A DNA stretch of 64,000 nucleotides from Girardinichthys multiradiatus (GCF_021462225.1 NC_061818.1:15819462-15883461), one strand, 5' to 3'; positions 11,401-23,289 are shown, counted from the stretch's first letter. Made by a program: numbers and translations. Notes: generated from the letters alone by a model not told the origin.

Positions 11401-14400
11401 TCTGGCATTTTGGCATTTCCTTCTCCCCAGTCTTCCTCCAGACTCTGGCACCTTGATTTCCGAATGACATGCAGAATTTGCTTTCATCCGAAAAAAGTAC
11501 TTTGGACCACTGAGCAACAGTCCAGTGCTGCTTCTCTGTAGCCCAGGTCAGGCGCTTCTGCCGCTGTTTCTGGTTCAAAAGTGGCTTGACCTGGGGAATG
11601 CGGCACCTGTAGCCCATTTCCTGCACACGCCTGTGCACGGTGGCTCTGGATGTTTCTACTCCAGACTCAGTCCACTGCTTCCGCAGGTCCCCCAAGGTCT
11701 GGAATCGGCCCTTCTCCACAATCTTCCTCAGGGTCCGGTCACCTCTTCTCGTTGTGCAGCGTTTTCTGCCACACTTTTCCTTCCCACAGACTTCCCACTG
11801 AGGTGCCTTGATACAGCACTCTGGGAACAGCCTATTCGTTCAGAAATGTCTTTCTGTGTCTTACCCTCTTGCTTGAGGGTGTCAATAGTGGCCTTCTGGA
11901 CAGCAGTCAGGTCGGCAGTCTTACCCATGATTGGGGTTTTGAGTGATGAACCAGGCTGGGAGTTTTAAAGGCCTCAGGAATGTTTTGCAGGTGTTTAGAG
12001 TTAACTCGTTGATTCAGATGATTAGGTTCATAGCTCGTTTAGAGACCCTTTTAATGATATGCTAATTTTGTGAGATAGGAATTTTGGGTTTTCATGAGCT
12101 GTATGCCAAAATCATCCGTATTAAGACAATAAAAGACCTGAAATATTTCAGTTAGTGTGCAATGAATCTAAAATATATGAATGTTAAATTTTCATCATTA
12201 CATTATGGAAAATAATGAACTTTATCACAATATGCTAATATTTTGAGAAGGACCTGTAGACGGTATGTTTGGGCCTGCTTACCCAAGATTCATTTTCTTC
12301 ATTTTTTTGCAATAACAAAAATCATGTTTATTAATATATATAAAAAAAAATGCTCACTGATTGGAGCTAATGGCAGCAATTAGCCAAATGTACATTTCAA
12401 AAGATAATTTATTTGATTAATTCTGTTCCGAAAATGAAACTCATGTAGATACATTGTACATAGAGTGAAATATTTTAGGTGTTTCTGTTGCTGTTGATCA
12501 TCGGGACTTCCAGGTTATGAAAACCTAAATTTCAGTTTCTCAGCAAGTTATGATATTGGATAAGACCAATAAACGTTTATTAGGCGTGGCAGTGGCGCAG
12601 GGGTGAAGTGGGCAACCCACGCAGCCGTGACAGGTCCGAGTCCCGGCCTGTTGACCTTTACTGGATGTCTTCCCCTCACTCCACCCCATTTTCTGTCGGT
12701 CAACTTACAAAATAAAGGCCATAAAATTTATAGAAAAAGTAGGAAAGAAAAAACAAATATTATTTTTAATACAGGTAGCACTGTTGCCTTGCAGCAAGAA
12801 GGTCCTGGGTTCGACTCCCGGCTGGGGCTCTTTCTGCATGGAGTTTGCATGTTCTCCACGTGCATGCGTGGGTTTTCACCAGGCACTCCAGCTTCCTCCT
12901 ACAGTCCAAAAAACATGACTGTTAGGTTAATTGGGCTCTCTAAATTGCCCTTAGATGTGAATGAGTGTGTGCGTGGTTGTTTGTCCTGTATGTCTCTGGG
13001 TTTCCCTGCGATGGATTGGCGACCTGGCCAGGGTGTACCCCGCCTCTCGCCCATAGACTGCTGGAGATAGGCACCAGCTCCCACGTGACCCACTATGGAA
13101 TAAGCGGTATAGAAAATGAATGAATATTTTTAATACAGAAATGTCTGCCTACTGAAAGTATGTTCATGTATTATACATGATCTGGGCTCCTTTTGCATGA
13201 AGTACTGCATCAACGCAGAGTGGCATGGAGGCGATCAGCCTGTAGCTCAGCTGGGGTGTTCAGGAAGCTCAAGTTCCATTGATAACCTTTTACATTTTTT
13301 TCAGCGTCCTCTGAAGCTCACCTTGGACCATTGGGCAACAGTGCAGGCCTTTTCCCCCGTAGCCCAGGGGGAGAGCCTTAAACCAAGGAGCACTTCATAT
13401 CCTGAATACAGTGTATGTGGAAGCTCTTAAAGTGCTGACTCCAGCTGAAAACTTGCATCTATGGAGATGCTCAAACACGTATATTGGCTTTGCTTCTCAA
13501 TCCTCTCAAGGCTGCATTTATTTCTGTTGGTTGTGTACCTTTTTCTACCACATGTCTTCCTTCCACTTAACTTTCCATTATTCCTTTAGGTTCACTCTGT
13601 GAACAACCGGTTTACTTAGCAATGCCCTTTTTGTGTTTTACGGTCTTGTGGAGGTTGTTAATAGCTGTCAGGTGGAGGGCTGTGAAGTTAGCCTAACATG
13701 GAGATATAAAGGGGTTGGACAATGAAACTGAAACACCTGTCATTTTAGTGTGGGAGGTTTCATGGCTAAATTGGACCAGCCTGGTAGCCAGTCTTCATTG
13801 ATTGCACATTGCACCAGTAAGAGCAGAGTGTGAAGGTTCAATTAGCAGGGTAAGAGCACAGTTTTGCTCAAAATATTGAAATGCACACAACATTATGGGT
13901 GACATACCAGAGTTCAAAAGAGGACAAATTGTTGGTGCACGTCTTGCTGGTGCATCTGTGACCAAGACAGCAAGTCTTTGTGATGTATCAAGAGCCACGA
14001 TATCCAGAGTAATGTCAGCATACCACCAAGAAGGAGGAACCACATCCAACAGGATTAACTGTGGACGCAAGAGGAAGCTGTCTGAAAGGGATGTTCGGGT
14101 GCTAACCTGGATTGTATCCAAAAAACATAAAACCACGGCTGCCCAAATCACGGCAGAATTAAATGTGCACCTCAACTCTCCTGTTTCCACCAGAACTGTC
14201 CGTCAGGAGCTCCACAGGGTCAATATACACGGCCGGCTGCTACAGCCAAACCTTTGGTCACTCATGCCAATGCCAAACGTTGGTTTCAATGGTGCAAGGA
14301 GCGCAAATCTTGGGCTGTGGACAATGTGAAACATGTATTGTTCTCTGATGAGTCCACCTTTACTGTTTTCCCCACATCTGGGAGAGTTACGGTGTGGAGA

Positions 14401-17400
14401 AGCCACAAAGAAGCGTACCACCCAGACTGTTGCATGCCCAGAGTGAAGCATGGGGGTGGATCAGTGATGGTTTGGGCTGCCATATCATGGCATTCCCTTG
14501 GCCCAATACTTGTGTTAGATGGGCGTGTCAGTGCCAAGGACTACCGAACCATTCTTGAGGACCATGTGCATCCAATGGTTCAAACATTGTATCCTGAAAG
14601 CGGTGCCATGTATCAGGATGACATTGCACCAATACACACAGCAAGACTGGTGAAAGATTGGTTTGATGAACATGAAAGTGAAGTTGAACATCTCCCATGG
14701 CCTGCACAGTCACCAGATCTAAATATTATTGAGCCACTTTGGGGTGTTTTGGAGGAGCGAGTCAGGAAACGTTTTCCTCCACCAGTATCACGTAGTGACC
14801 TGGCCACTATCCTGCAAGAAGAATGGCTTAAAATCCCTCTGACCACTGTGCAGGACTTGTATATGTCATTCCCAAGACGAATTGACGCTGTATTGGCCGC
14901 AAAAGGAGGCCCTAAACCATACTAATAAATTATTGTGGTCTAAAACCAGGTGTTTCAGTTTCATTGTTCAACCCCTGTATAATACTGTATGTAATTAATC
15001 TATATTATGTAAGTTTTCCTCTCTAAATTGATTTACTGAAATTTACTTTTCACTGACATTTAGATTTATTGAGACGTACTTATTTTATCAGATCTAATAT
15101 CTGTGCCCCCTGCATAAAGTTAGTTTATCTCCTTGTTCTTATCCTCACATTGCTCCTATGTTTCTCCATAAGGTTCCCCAGCCAACTTTGCAGTCTACAC
15201 AGCTGTGGTGGAACCACATGGTCGGATCATGGGGCTGGACCTTCCTGATGGAGGTCACCTGACCCACGGCTTCATGACTGAGAAGAAGAAAATCTCAGCG
15301 ACGTCGATCTTCTTTGAATCTATGCCATATAAGGTCCAAACAGCACGCATTTCCTAGCATGTGTTCAGTTAGAAATCTGGGACGTTCATGAAAGTACAAG
15401 CGATTGTGTGTTTATTTAGTGAGATGGAATGAGATCAGCCCAGAGATTGATATGGCATTATTTCTCATCACTAATTTAGTCGTGTGCATTACATTGCCCT
15501 TTGGCTTCCTATAAAAGCCAAAAACATTTTAAAACACAGGAGCAGCTTAAAACCTGCAACCCTTGAGTTACCTGAACATATTCCTTCAGCACATCATAAT
15601 TTGTTACGGTACAGAAGTTTATAAATGGATTTTACTGTGAAACAATTTATAAAATTGCTAACTTTTTACTGTCACCTTATGTTTCCTTATTATTAATCAA
15701 AGACGACATTGTGAACCGGGCTCATTAGTGAGCAATGAAACGCTCTCTACACCATCTTTGTTTTGAAAAATGAACACAGAACGATCTTGCCCAACTTAAA
15801 GCCACAAAGACCTAAAGTACCACCTGGAGGAAGGAGATTCTCTGCATAGACAGCAGTTTAGAGCAAAACCGTTGTAAGTTTTTTTTTTTTAATTTAAGGC
15901 TGCAGCTGAAATCTGTGCAGCTCTACCCCACCTAGACAGCTGTCTGAGCACAGCGTGCAGAGAACGTCACATGGCACAGACAGACGGAAAGCTGCAGCTG
16001 TTACTATGGTCTTTCATTCACTAGGAATGTCATTATTCAGGGTTAAAACCCTTATTTGTACGATCAAAAAAATATTTTTTGGGTTTTTTTGTTTTCCTTT
16101 GCAAGCCACGCACATAACAAGATGCCCTGATTTAAAACTAAATGCTGGAAAATTGCAGCTGTGTGGTTTGCTGTGAATCTAGTAAAACTATCGGGATTCT
16201 GACACCAATTGTATAAAACCCGATCCCATACAATTATCAAAGAAAATGAATGATAGATTGAAAACGCAAATAGTAAATGAGTGTTTACGTTTTTTAACTT
16301 GGAACTGGTATAGAAAAGGCAATCGGTGAATCTCTCAGAAGGTTATTCAGTGATTATTTACAATCAACATTTAATAGACATGTTACCAAGTTCCTAACTT
16401 CAATAAATAACTTTTCCCATAAAACATGACACCAAGCTAACTGGACGACATTGTTTCAGTGAGGTTCTTCCTGTTACTTTCAGGCCAGTGTTATAAGTCC
16501 TTATTCCCTCTACTATTAGGCTGTAAACATGGAAAATGTGCCTTTTTAAAGAATACGTTTAGTGTCATGTTGGCTTTGTTGTGTGGATGTTTTTTTATTT
16601 ACTTTTTAACTTGCATATATAGTCTTTTATTTTCTGTTTGGCAACTCGACAACCGTTACAGTTCTATAAATCAGAATCAGAATAAAGTAAATAAAGGTTG
16701 TGCTGGCTATCGTTTAGCTGTCAATATATATGAAGTTACTCTTATGTGGTGTATTTCATTTAAGGAATGTACACTCACCGGCCACTTTATTAGGTACACC
16801 TTGCTAGTACCGGGTTGGACCTCCTTTTGCCTTCAGAACTGTCTTAATCCTTCGTGGCATAGATTCAACAAGGTACTGGAAACATTCCTCAGAGAGTTTG
16901 GTCCATATTGACATGATAGCATCACACAGATGCTGCAGATTTGTCGGCTGCATCCATGATGCGAATCTCCCGTTCCACCACATCCCAAAGGTGCTCTATT
17001 GGACTGAGATTTGGTGACTGTGGAGACCATTTGAGTCCAGTGAACTCATTGTGATGTTCAAGAAACCAGTCTGAGATGAATTGTGCTTTATGACATGGTG
17101 CGTTATCCTACTGGAAGTAACCATCAGAAGATGGGTACACTGTGGTCATAAAGGGATGGACATGGTCTGCAACAAAACTCAGGTAGGCTGTGGTGTTGAC
17201 ATAATGCTCAATTGGTAATAATGGGCCCAAAGGGTGCCAAGAAAATATCCTCCTCACCATTACACCACCACCACCAGCCTGAACCGTTGATACAAGGCAG
17301 GATGGATCCATGCTTTCATGTTGATGATGCCAAATTCAAACCCTACCATCTGAATGTCACAGCAGAAATCAAGACTCATCAGACCAGGCAATGTTTTTTC

Positions 17401-20400
17401 CAATCTTCTATCGTGTTATTTTGGTGAGCCTGTGTGAACTGTAGCCTCAGTTTCCTGTTCTTAGCTGACAGGAGTGGCACCCGGTGTGGTCTTCTGCTGC
17501 TGTAGCCCATCCACCTCAAGGTTCAATGTGTTGTACGTTCAGAGATGCTCTTCTGCATGCCTTGGTTGTAACGAGTGGTTATTTGAGTAACTGTTGCCTT
17601 TCTATCAGCTCGAACCAGTCTGGCCATTCTCCTCTGACCTCTGGCATCAACAAAGTATTTGCGCCCACAGAACTGCCGCTCACTGGATATTTTCTCTTTT
17701 TCGGACCATTTTCTGTAAACCCTAGAGATGGTAGTGTGTGAAAATCCCAGTAGATCAGCAGTTTCTGAAATACTCAGACCAGCCTGTCTGGCACCAACAA
17801 CCATGGCACGTTCAAAGTCACTTAAATCATCTTTCTTCCCCGTTCTGATGCTCGGTTTGACCTGCAGCAGATCGTCTTGACCATGTCTACATGCCTAAAT
17901 GCATTAAATTGCTGCCATGTGATTGGCTGATTAGAAATTTGCGTTAACGAGCAGTTGGAGAGGGGTACCTAATAAAGTGGCCAGTGGTATATTTCTTGAC
18001 TTGTTTTTTTTTTTTTCCCAGGTGAACCCAGAAACTGGCTACATTGATTATGACAAACTGCAGGAAAATGCTCGGCTGTTTCACCCAAAGCTCATCATTG
18101 CAGGTGCTGTAATGAACGCCCACATGCAGACTCTATATATAAACTATGTATAATCTATGAAGTTGGTATATTAAAATAACATATGTTTCTTTTTCTTCTA
18201 TCTTCCTGTTTTAGGAACAAGCTGCTATTCCCGTAACCTTGACTACCCCCGCCTGAAGCAGATTGCCAGTGAGAACGGTGCATATCTGATGGGGGACATG
18301 GCACACATCAGTGGGCTGGTGGCTGCTGGAGTGGTGCCCTCACCCTTTGAGAATTGTGACATAGTCACAACAACAACTCACAAAACTCTGCGTGGCTGCC
18401 GTGCCGGACTTATCTTTTATCGGAGAGGTAGACCCTTTCATTTAACACTCACATGTGATGCCCTTGAATCTTCCTGTTGCGCCTCTCTGTCCACATTCGT
18501 ACCTCTCCCTTTCAAATGTTTTTCTAATGATCTCCTCTGTCCCTCCACCAGGAGTACGGAGCGTGGACGCCAAAGGAAAGGAGACTCTGTACAACCTGGA
18601 GTCTTTGATCAACCAGGCTGTGTTTCCAGGGTTGCAGGGAGGACCACACAACCATGCCATTGCAGGTATAATAATTGTTATCATTAAACTTTCACCTTGA
18701 CATTGACAGGTTCTTGCAAAAGTATTCATACGGTTTGAACTTGTTCTCATTTTTTCACTCTATAACCACAAAGACTAGGCAGGGTATAGTTGTGAAGTGA
18801 GAAAAAAATGATATCTGAGTTTTAAATCTTTTTAACAACAACAAATCTGAAAAGTCTGAGGTGCATATGTATTTAGCCTCCCTTAGTCTGATACCCCTAA
18901 ATAAAGCCTCTCACTCAATCCATCAACAACAGAAAGAGTGTGACTCAACTGCAAACTTCCCAAGACGTGGCTGACACGCCGCACCATGGGCAGCTAAGAG
19001 CTAACTTTGGAGGAGGTGCAGAGATCCATAGCTTGGGTGGTGGGATTTGCTGACAGAACAACAGTTTAAATTGCACTCTGTAATTCTGGAATTTAAACAA
19101 CCGTGGCAAGAAAGAAGTTGCTGTTAAAGAGAGCTAGAAAACGTCTGGTTTACAGTTTGCCTCAAAACGTGTAAGGGACACAGAAAACCTGTTCAAGAAG
19201 GTGCTCTGGTTGGATGAGATCAAAACTGAACCTTTGACCTAAATTAAATCTACACAATATAGCAAATCTCAACATCAGTGTCTGCAATACCAAAATATTA
19301 AAGTATAGCTTGGATGCAGTATTTGGTAGGACACCATATGTTAAGCATCAAGCATTCACGATCTGCATATCGATGATATATTTGACGAGTTGGAAGGACT
19401 CTAACTGTCCTTAATGCTCCTACCTGTGTATATGTTTAGTGAGTGAGATGCTAAAGATCACGGAGAGTGGTGGGGACATTTAGCAGTGGAAAAAAGGGAT
19501 AGGAATGTGTTTTCATTCCTAGAATTTTAAGTAATAGTATCACACCGAAATATCATCAGAAAACTACCATTGCACATCACCCTGAGCACCACCTCTATGG
19601 TGAAACACTGTGGCCACGTCATGCTGTGGGGATACTTTTCTTCAGCAGAGACTGGTGGAGGTTACGCATCTAGCAGGTCAACAGAGTGAAACATTCAGCC
19701 AGAGATACACCATCCCAGTCAAAGTCCAGAACTAAATCTAATTAAGACTCACGGGCAAAACATGAAAATTGATGTCACTTGAGCAATTTTCAAAGAATGA
19801 TGGCTAAAAATGTCATTCTCTAGATTTGTTATCTGATGGAAACATTCCAGAAAAAGACTTTTCGGCTGTAATTACAGTGAGAGGTGATTCTACCAAAGTC
19901 TGACTCCGGGGGACTGAATCATGTGAGCAGCACACTTGTCAGACTTTAACTTGTAAAATACTTGAAAAAACTCAGTTTTTTTTTTTTTTTTTTTAAATGA
20001 GTGTTTTATTGGGACCAACAGAAAGTAGGGCAGAATTGTGAAGCTCATGTTTGCATGTGACAAAATGTAAAACCGATTGATCAAGCATGTACAGGTCCTT
20101 CTCAAAATATTAGCATATTGTGATAAAGTTCATTATTTTCCATAATGTCATGATGAAAATTTAACATTCATATATTTTAGATTCATTGCACACTAACTGA
20201 AATATTTCAGGTCTTTTATTGTCTTAATACGGATGATTTTGGCATACAGCTCATGAAAACCCAAAATTTCTATCTCACAAAATTAGCATATTTCATCCGA
20301 CTAATAAAAGAAAAGTGTTTTTAATACAAAAAACGTCAACCTTCAAATAATCATGTACAGTTATGCACTCAATACTTGGTCGGGAATCCTTTTGCAGAAA

Positions 20401-22668
20401 TGACTGCTTCAATGCGGCGTGGCATGGAGGCAATCAGCCTGTGGCACTGCTGAGGTCTTATGGAGGCCCAGGATGCTTCGATAGCGGCCTTTAGCTCATC
20501 CAGAGTGTTGGGTCTTGAGTCTCTCAACGTTCTCTTCACAATATCCCACAGATTCTCTATGGGGTTCAGGTCAGGAGAGTTGGCAGGCCAATTGAGCACA
20601 GTGATACCATGGTCAGTAAACCATTTACCAGTGGTTTTGGCACTGTGAGCAGGTACCAGGTCGTGCTGAAAAATGAAATCTTCATCTCCATAAAGCTTTT
20701 CAGCAGATGGAAGCATGAAGTGCTCCAAAATCTCCTGATAGCTAGCTGCATTGACCCTGCCCTTGATAAAACACAGTGGACCAACACCAGCAGCTGACAT
20801 GGCACCCCAGACCATCACTGACTGTGGGTACTTGACACTGGACTTCTGGCATTTTGGCATTTCCTTCTCCCCAGTCTTCCTCCAGACTCTGGCACCTTGA
20901 TTTCCGAATGACATGCAGAATTTGCTTTCATCCGAAAAAAGTACTTTGGACCACTGAGCAACAGTCCAGTGCTGCTTCTCTGTAGCCCAGGTCAGGCGCT
21001 TCTGCCGCTGTTTCTGGTTCAAAAGTGGCTTGACCTGGGAAATGTGGCACCTGTAGCCCATTTCCTGCACACGCCTGTGCACGGTGGCTCTGGATGTTTC
21101 TACTCCAGACTCAGTCCACTGCTTCCGCAGGTCCTCCAAGGTCTGGAATCGGCCCTTCTCCACAGTCTTCCTCAGGGTCCGGTCACCTCTTCTCGTTGTG
21201 CAGCGTTTTCTGCCACACTTTTTCCTTCCCACAGACTTCCCACTGAGGTGCCTTGATACAGCACTCTGGGAACAGCCTATTCGTTCAGAAATGTCTTTCT
21301 GTGTCTTACCCTCTTGCTTGAGGGTGTCAATAGTGGCCTTCTGGACAGCAGTCAGGTCGGCAGTCTTACCCATGATTGGGGTTTTGAGTGATGAACCAGG
21401 CTGGGAGTTTTAAAGGCCTCAGGAATCTTTTGCAGGTGTTTAGAGTTAACTCGTTGATTCAGATGATTAGGTTCATAGCTCGTTTAGAGACCCTTTTAAT
21501 GATATGCTAATTTTGTGAGATAGGAATTTTGGGTTTTCATGAGCTGTATGCCAAAATCATCCGTATTAAGACAATAAAAGACCTGAAATATTTCAGTTAG
21601 TGTGCAATGAATCTAAAATATATGAATGTTAAATTTTCATCATTACATTATGGAAAATAATGAACTTTATCCCAATATGCTAATATTTTGAGAAGGACCT
21701 GTATGTACTTTTGCAAGGCCCACATTGATTTACGGCAGCATCAGGGTCACTGAGGTAATGTCCATCACTGGCAGGTGTTGCTGTTGCTCTCAAACAAGCC
21801 ATGACACCAGAGTTCAAGGCTTACCAGCTGCAAGTTCTTGCTAACTGCAAAGCTCTATCCGGCGCCCTTATGGACCTCAGCTACAAGATTGTCACTGGTA
21901 GGTGTCCCAAGCTTAACATTTTATTTGATTTAAAATTCTCAGAAATATTTGCATCACCAGTCACCCTTACATTAACTTCTGTGTTTTTGCAACATTGTGG
22001 AGTATTAATGTGATGCAAGTCAGAAATCTGTGATGTCCTCTGATCTGTCTGCTGCTTCCTGTATAGGTGGTTCTGACAACCATCTAATCCTGCTGGACCT
22101 GCGCAACAAAGGAACTGACGGAGGACGAGCAGAGAAGGTCTTGGAGGCCTGTGCCATTGCTTGCAATAAGAACACCTGTCCAGGTAAGTGCGGATTGTAG
22201 TTCAGTTTAAACTTATGGTACAGTGATGATCATTCCATTTCCTCAGATCAGTTGGTAATTATTTTCCATTTATGTTTTTCAAAGGGGATAAGAGCGCTTT
22301 GCGTCCTAGTGGTCTGAGGTTTGGCTCTCCAGCTCTGACCTCCAGAGGCATGGTAGAAGAAGACTTCAAGAAGGTGGCCCACTTCATTCATAGAGGTAAT
22401 GTGTACTAACCTATGCACCAGTTACCGGGAGACATAAATGACTGACAGAACAAATATTTTTATAAGTAAACAAATTGGTGTGCTTTCTCCTGCAGGCATT
22501 GAGCTCACTTTGGAAGTGCAGAGAGGTTTGGACCCCAAGGCCACCTTGAAGGAGTTCATCCAGGCATTGGCTCAGGGGGAGAAGTTCAAGCAGCGGGTGG
22601 CTGAGATCAGGACTGAGGTGGAGGCGTTCGCCGCGCAGTTCCCCATGCCTGGCCTTCCTGAGCTGTAG
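8483..22668 (+). CDS. shmt1: shmt1: serine hydroxymethyltransferase, cytosolic, 11 coding exons (482 aa)
   Basis: Coding exons are 8483-8575, 10275-10420, 10504-10619, 15173-15333, 18022-18103, 18215-18427, 18552-18665, 21775-21897, 22067-22183, 22285-22395 and 22496-22668. They join in frame to 1449 nt (482 aa and stop; human 483). The enzyme is PLP-dependent and moves the serine hydroxymethyl group to tetrahydrofolate, giving glycine and 5,10-methylene-THF. Visible motifs: [13 protein letters not shown], the loop [15 protein letters not shown] (with the residues equal to human Glu75, Tyr82 and Tyr83), [19 protein letters not shown], the PLP lysine in [20 protein letters not shown], and the carboxylate-binding Arg in SGLRFGSPA. 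There is no mitochondrial presequence, which favours the cytosolic paralogue. Introns carry Tc1 insertions and SINEs. Poly(A) signals are at 22958 and 23001. Confidence 0.97.
8636..10203 (+). mobile_element. Tc1-like transposon, family A copy 1 (shmt1 intron 1)
   Basis: The element starts CAGGTCCTTCTCAAAATA and ends with its inverse. Terminal inverted repeats are about 200 bp long, and target TA duplications sit at 8634-8635 and 10204-10205. It carries a broken transposase. Seven copies of this family are in the window. Confidence 0.95.
8964..9926 (+). pseudogene. Tc1 transposase, family A copy 1, inactivated
   Basis: Compared with the intact 334-aa copies, the frame has a stop at codon 31 (9054-9056, CGA to TGA). 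It also has an in-frame 42-nt deletion removing 14 residues after the CRIPQ motif near 9303. The second catalytic Asp is changed to Val ([10 protein letters not shown] at about 9630). Three independent defects, including loss of a catalytic residue, make it dead. Confidence 0.95.
10648..12256 (-). mobile_element. Tc1-like transposon, family A copy 2 (shmt1 intron 3)
   Basis: Full length, inverted relative to shmt1, with TA at 10646-10647 and 12257-12258 and the same long terminal inverted repeats. It begins 28 bases after the exon 3 donor, so splicing of that intron must tolerate about 4.5 kb of inserted DNA. Confidence 0.95.
10925..11928 (-). pseudogene. Tc1 transposase, family A copy 2, one frameshift
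   Basis: The N-terminal frame (11928 down to about 11775) and the rest (11719-10925) are in different frames. One T is missing from the T-run near 11775 compared with the intact copies. The rest retains both catalytic Asp residues and Glu, but the Trp of NLW is Leu. Recently broken. Confidence 0.93.
12582..12760 (+). mobile_element. tRNA-derived SINE-like repeat
   Basis: It begins GGCGTGGCAGTGGCGCAGGG (A-box-like) and has a B-box-like GGTCCGAGTCCCGG at 12633-12646, then a tail with CTTCCCC and TTTCTGTC. This fits a common fish SINE head transcribed by RNA polymerase III. The next element (12775) is inserted at its 3' end. Confidence 0.6.
12775..13124 (+). mobile_element. SINE-like retroposon with 14-bp target-site duplication
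   Basis: The body starts at GTAGCACTGTTGCCTTGCAG, so the A-box end is truncated. It has a B-box-like stretch GGTTCGACTCCC and ends in a short GAAT tandem tail. A perfect direct repeat TATTTTTAATACAG flanks it at 12761-12774 and 13125-13138. It is the same family as 47525-47884. Confidence 0.85.
13160..13690 (-). mobile_element. Decayed Tc1-like relic
   Basis: On the minus strand the order of motifs follows the family A transposase: GCATGGAGGCGATCAGCCTG at 13224, the region of the first Asp near 13320, and the start region near 13650. It is highly diverged, with many stops, and older than the other copies. Confidence 0.6.
13709..14977 (+). mobile_element. Tc1/mariner element, family B (DD36E type), shmt1 intron 3
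   Basis: Terminal inverted repeats of about 30 bp (GGGGTTGGACAATGAAACTG) with TA on both sides (13707-13708, 14978-14979). It is 1269 bp long and carries a nearly complete transposase. It is unrelated at the ends to family A. Confidence 0.93.
13895..14925 (+). pseudogene. Family B transposase (DD36E), single frameshift
   Basis: The N-terminal part has a helix-turn-helix start ([19 protein letters not shown], then SRATISRVM) from 13895 to about 14235. The catalytic part continues in another frame to 14925. One base near 14231-14238 is missing. Catalytic residues are present: Asp in FSDEST, Asp in [10 protein letters not shown], and Glu in [10 protein letters not shown]. There are 36 residues between the second Asp and the Glu, which points to the DD36E group of Tc1/mariner rather than classic DD34E Tc1. 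Confidence 0.88.
16772..17987 (-). mobile_element. Tc1-like element, family C, degenerate (shmt1 intron 4)
   Basis: Ends are CACTCACCGGCCACTTTATT and, inverted, ACCTAATAAAGTGGCCAGTG, a common fish Tc1 terminus. TA flanks are at 16770-16771 and 17988-17989. Confidence 0.88.
17108..17804 (-). pseudogene. Family C transposase fragments
   Basis: Minus-strand frames 17804-17523 (helix-turn-helix part, [13 protein letters not shown]) and 17311-17108 ([20 protein letters not shown], then [15 protein letters not shown]) lie in order but are separated by stops and frameshifts. The element is older than families A and B. Confidence 0.8.
20092..21701 (-). mobile_element. Tc1-like transposon, family A copy 3 (shmt1 intron 7), intact
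   Basis: 1610 bp, TA at 20090-20091 and 21702-21703, terminal inverted repeats of about 200 bp. Each repeat carries an outer motif (TCAAAATATTAGCATAT) and a similar inner motif (CACAAAATTAGCATAT), an IR/DR layout. It encodes a complete transposase. Confidence 0.96.
20369..21373 (-). CDS. Tc1 transposase, family A copy 3, intact (334 aa)
   Basis: An uninterrupted 334-aa frame from ATG to TGA. The N-terminus has paired helix-turn-helix DNA-binding domains ([16 protein letters not shown] at about 28-43; later [13 protein letters not shown]) joined by a basic GRKRC linker. The DDE catalytic residues are Asp in FSDESKF, Asp in [10 protein letters not shown] and Glu in [10 protein letters not shown], with 34 residues between the last two (DD34E). 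It would cut and paste the element at TA sites in the nucleus. Against the other copies it has a few private changes (KTVEK, LEDL, CHISQ, GAMSA, DLVPAHS), one next to a catalytic Asp, so activity is not certain. Confidence 0.95.
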   Translation of the reverse strand: MGKTADLTAVQKATIDTLKQEGKTQKDISERIGCSQSAVSRHLSGKSVGRKKCGRKRCTTRRGDRTLRKTVEKGRFQTLEDLRKQWTESGVETSRATVHRRVQEMGYRCHISQVKPLLNQKQRQKRLTWATEKQHWTVAQWSKVLFSDESKFCMSFGNQGARVWRKTGEKEMPKCQKSSVKYPQSVMVWGAMSAAGVGPLCFIKGRVNAASYQEILEHFMLPSAEKLYGDEDFIFQHDLVPAHSAKTTGKWFTDHGITVLNWPANSPDLNPIENLWDIVKRTLRDSRPNTLDELKAAIEASWASIRPQQCHRLIASMPRRIEAVISAKGFPTKY

Positions 22669-22957
22669 AGTGCAGAGGTCCACCCTCCCTTGATGACTTT
22701 CATACATTGCTGTGAATGTAAGTTTTCCCTTGAAGCTGATGTTTCTCAACAGGGGGAAACATTTTACATTTATTTGCTATTGTTTCAGAGCTTTATGTGA
22801 ATGTTTTTCATATATGCTCATAGATGGTTGGATGCTACATTCAGATTAATGACGTGAAGGTTGCCATACATTTCCATTTCTGTGGAGATTTCCAACAAAC
22901 TGCTCCAGCTGAAACACAAACATGGCTGATCCAGATGTATATGATTCTATACAGTTT

Positions 22958-23006
22958 AATAAACAGGCCAATAGTGCTGCATTAAGATAAATTAAAGATG
23001 AATAAA
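22958..23006 (+). promoter_or_regulatory. Poly(A) signals of shmt1
   Basis: AATAAA at 22958-22963 and again at 23001-23006, about 290-340 nt after the stop. A T-rich stretch follows at 23030. Confidence 0.65.
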
Positions 23007-23289
23007 AGAAGACTTACTGTGTGTGTCTGTTTTTTTATTTATTTTAAGTTAACTGACTTGGGTTAGATGTAACAAGTTAAACACAAATATTAAGAAAATA
23101 TTTTAAAACTGGTCAAATCAGTATTTTAAAGACCTGCCTCATCAGTCATGGTTGCCCGTTTAATTCTCATTTCTCATACAGTGTTGTACATTTTAATCCT
23201 GTGGTTTCACATAGAGCCGCTGAGTCTTTAATACTATATAATGTCAATATTTAATAATAAAAAATGTGGAAACCATACAATTGAGTCCT

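Larger units (their letters stand above)
18709..21720. mobile_element. Old Tc1-like relic, split by family A copy 3
   Basis: The left end GGTTCTTGCAAAAGTATTCA (18710) and the right end TGTACTTTTGCAAGGCC (21704) are complementary old Tc1 termini. The body, 18780-20090, contains decayed motifs such as GTCAAAGTCCAGAACTAAAT. Copy 3 sits inside the right terminal repeat, so it inserted later. Confidence 0.65.

Noticed and set aside
12582..12660. Functional tRNA gene suggested by A- and B-box-like motifs
   Set aside because: No cloverleaf with a proper acceptor stem; the sequence continues as a SINE body.
20460..20648. Recurrent 62-aa and 79-95-aa frames on the opposite strand or in other frames of every Tc1 copy
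   Set aside because: They repeat because the element repeats; they mirror the transposase coding sequence and have no independent support.
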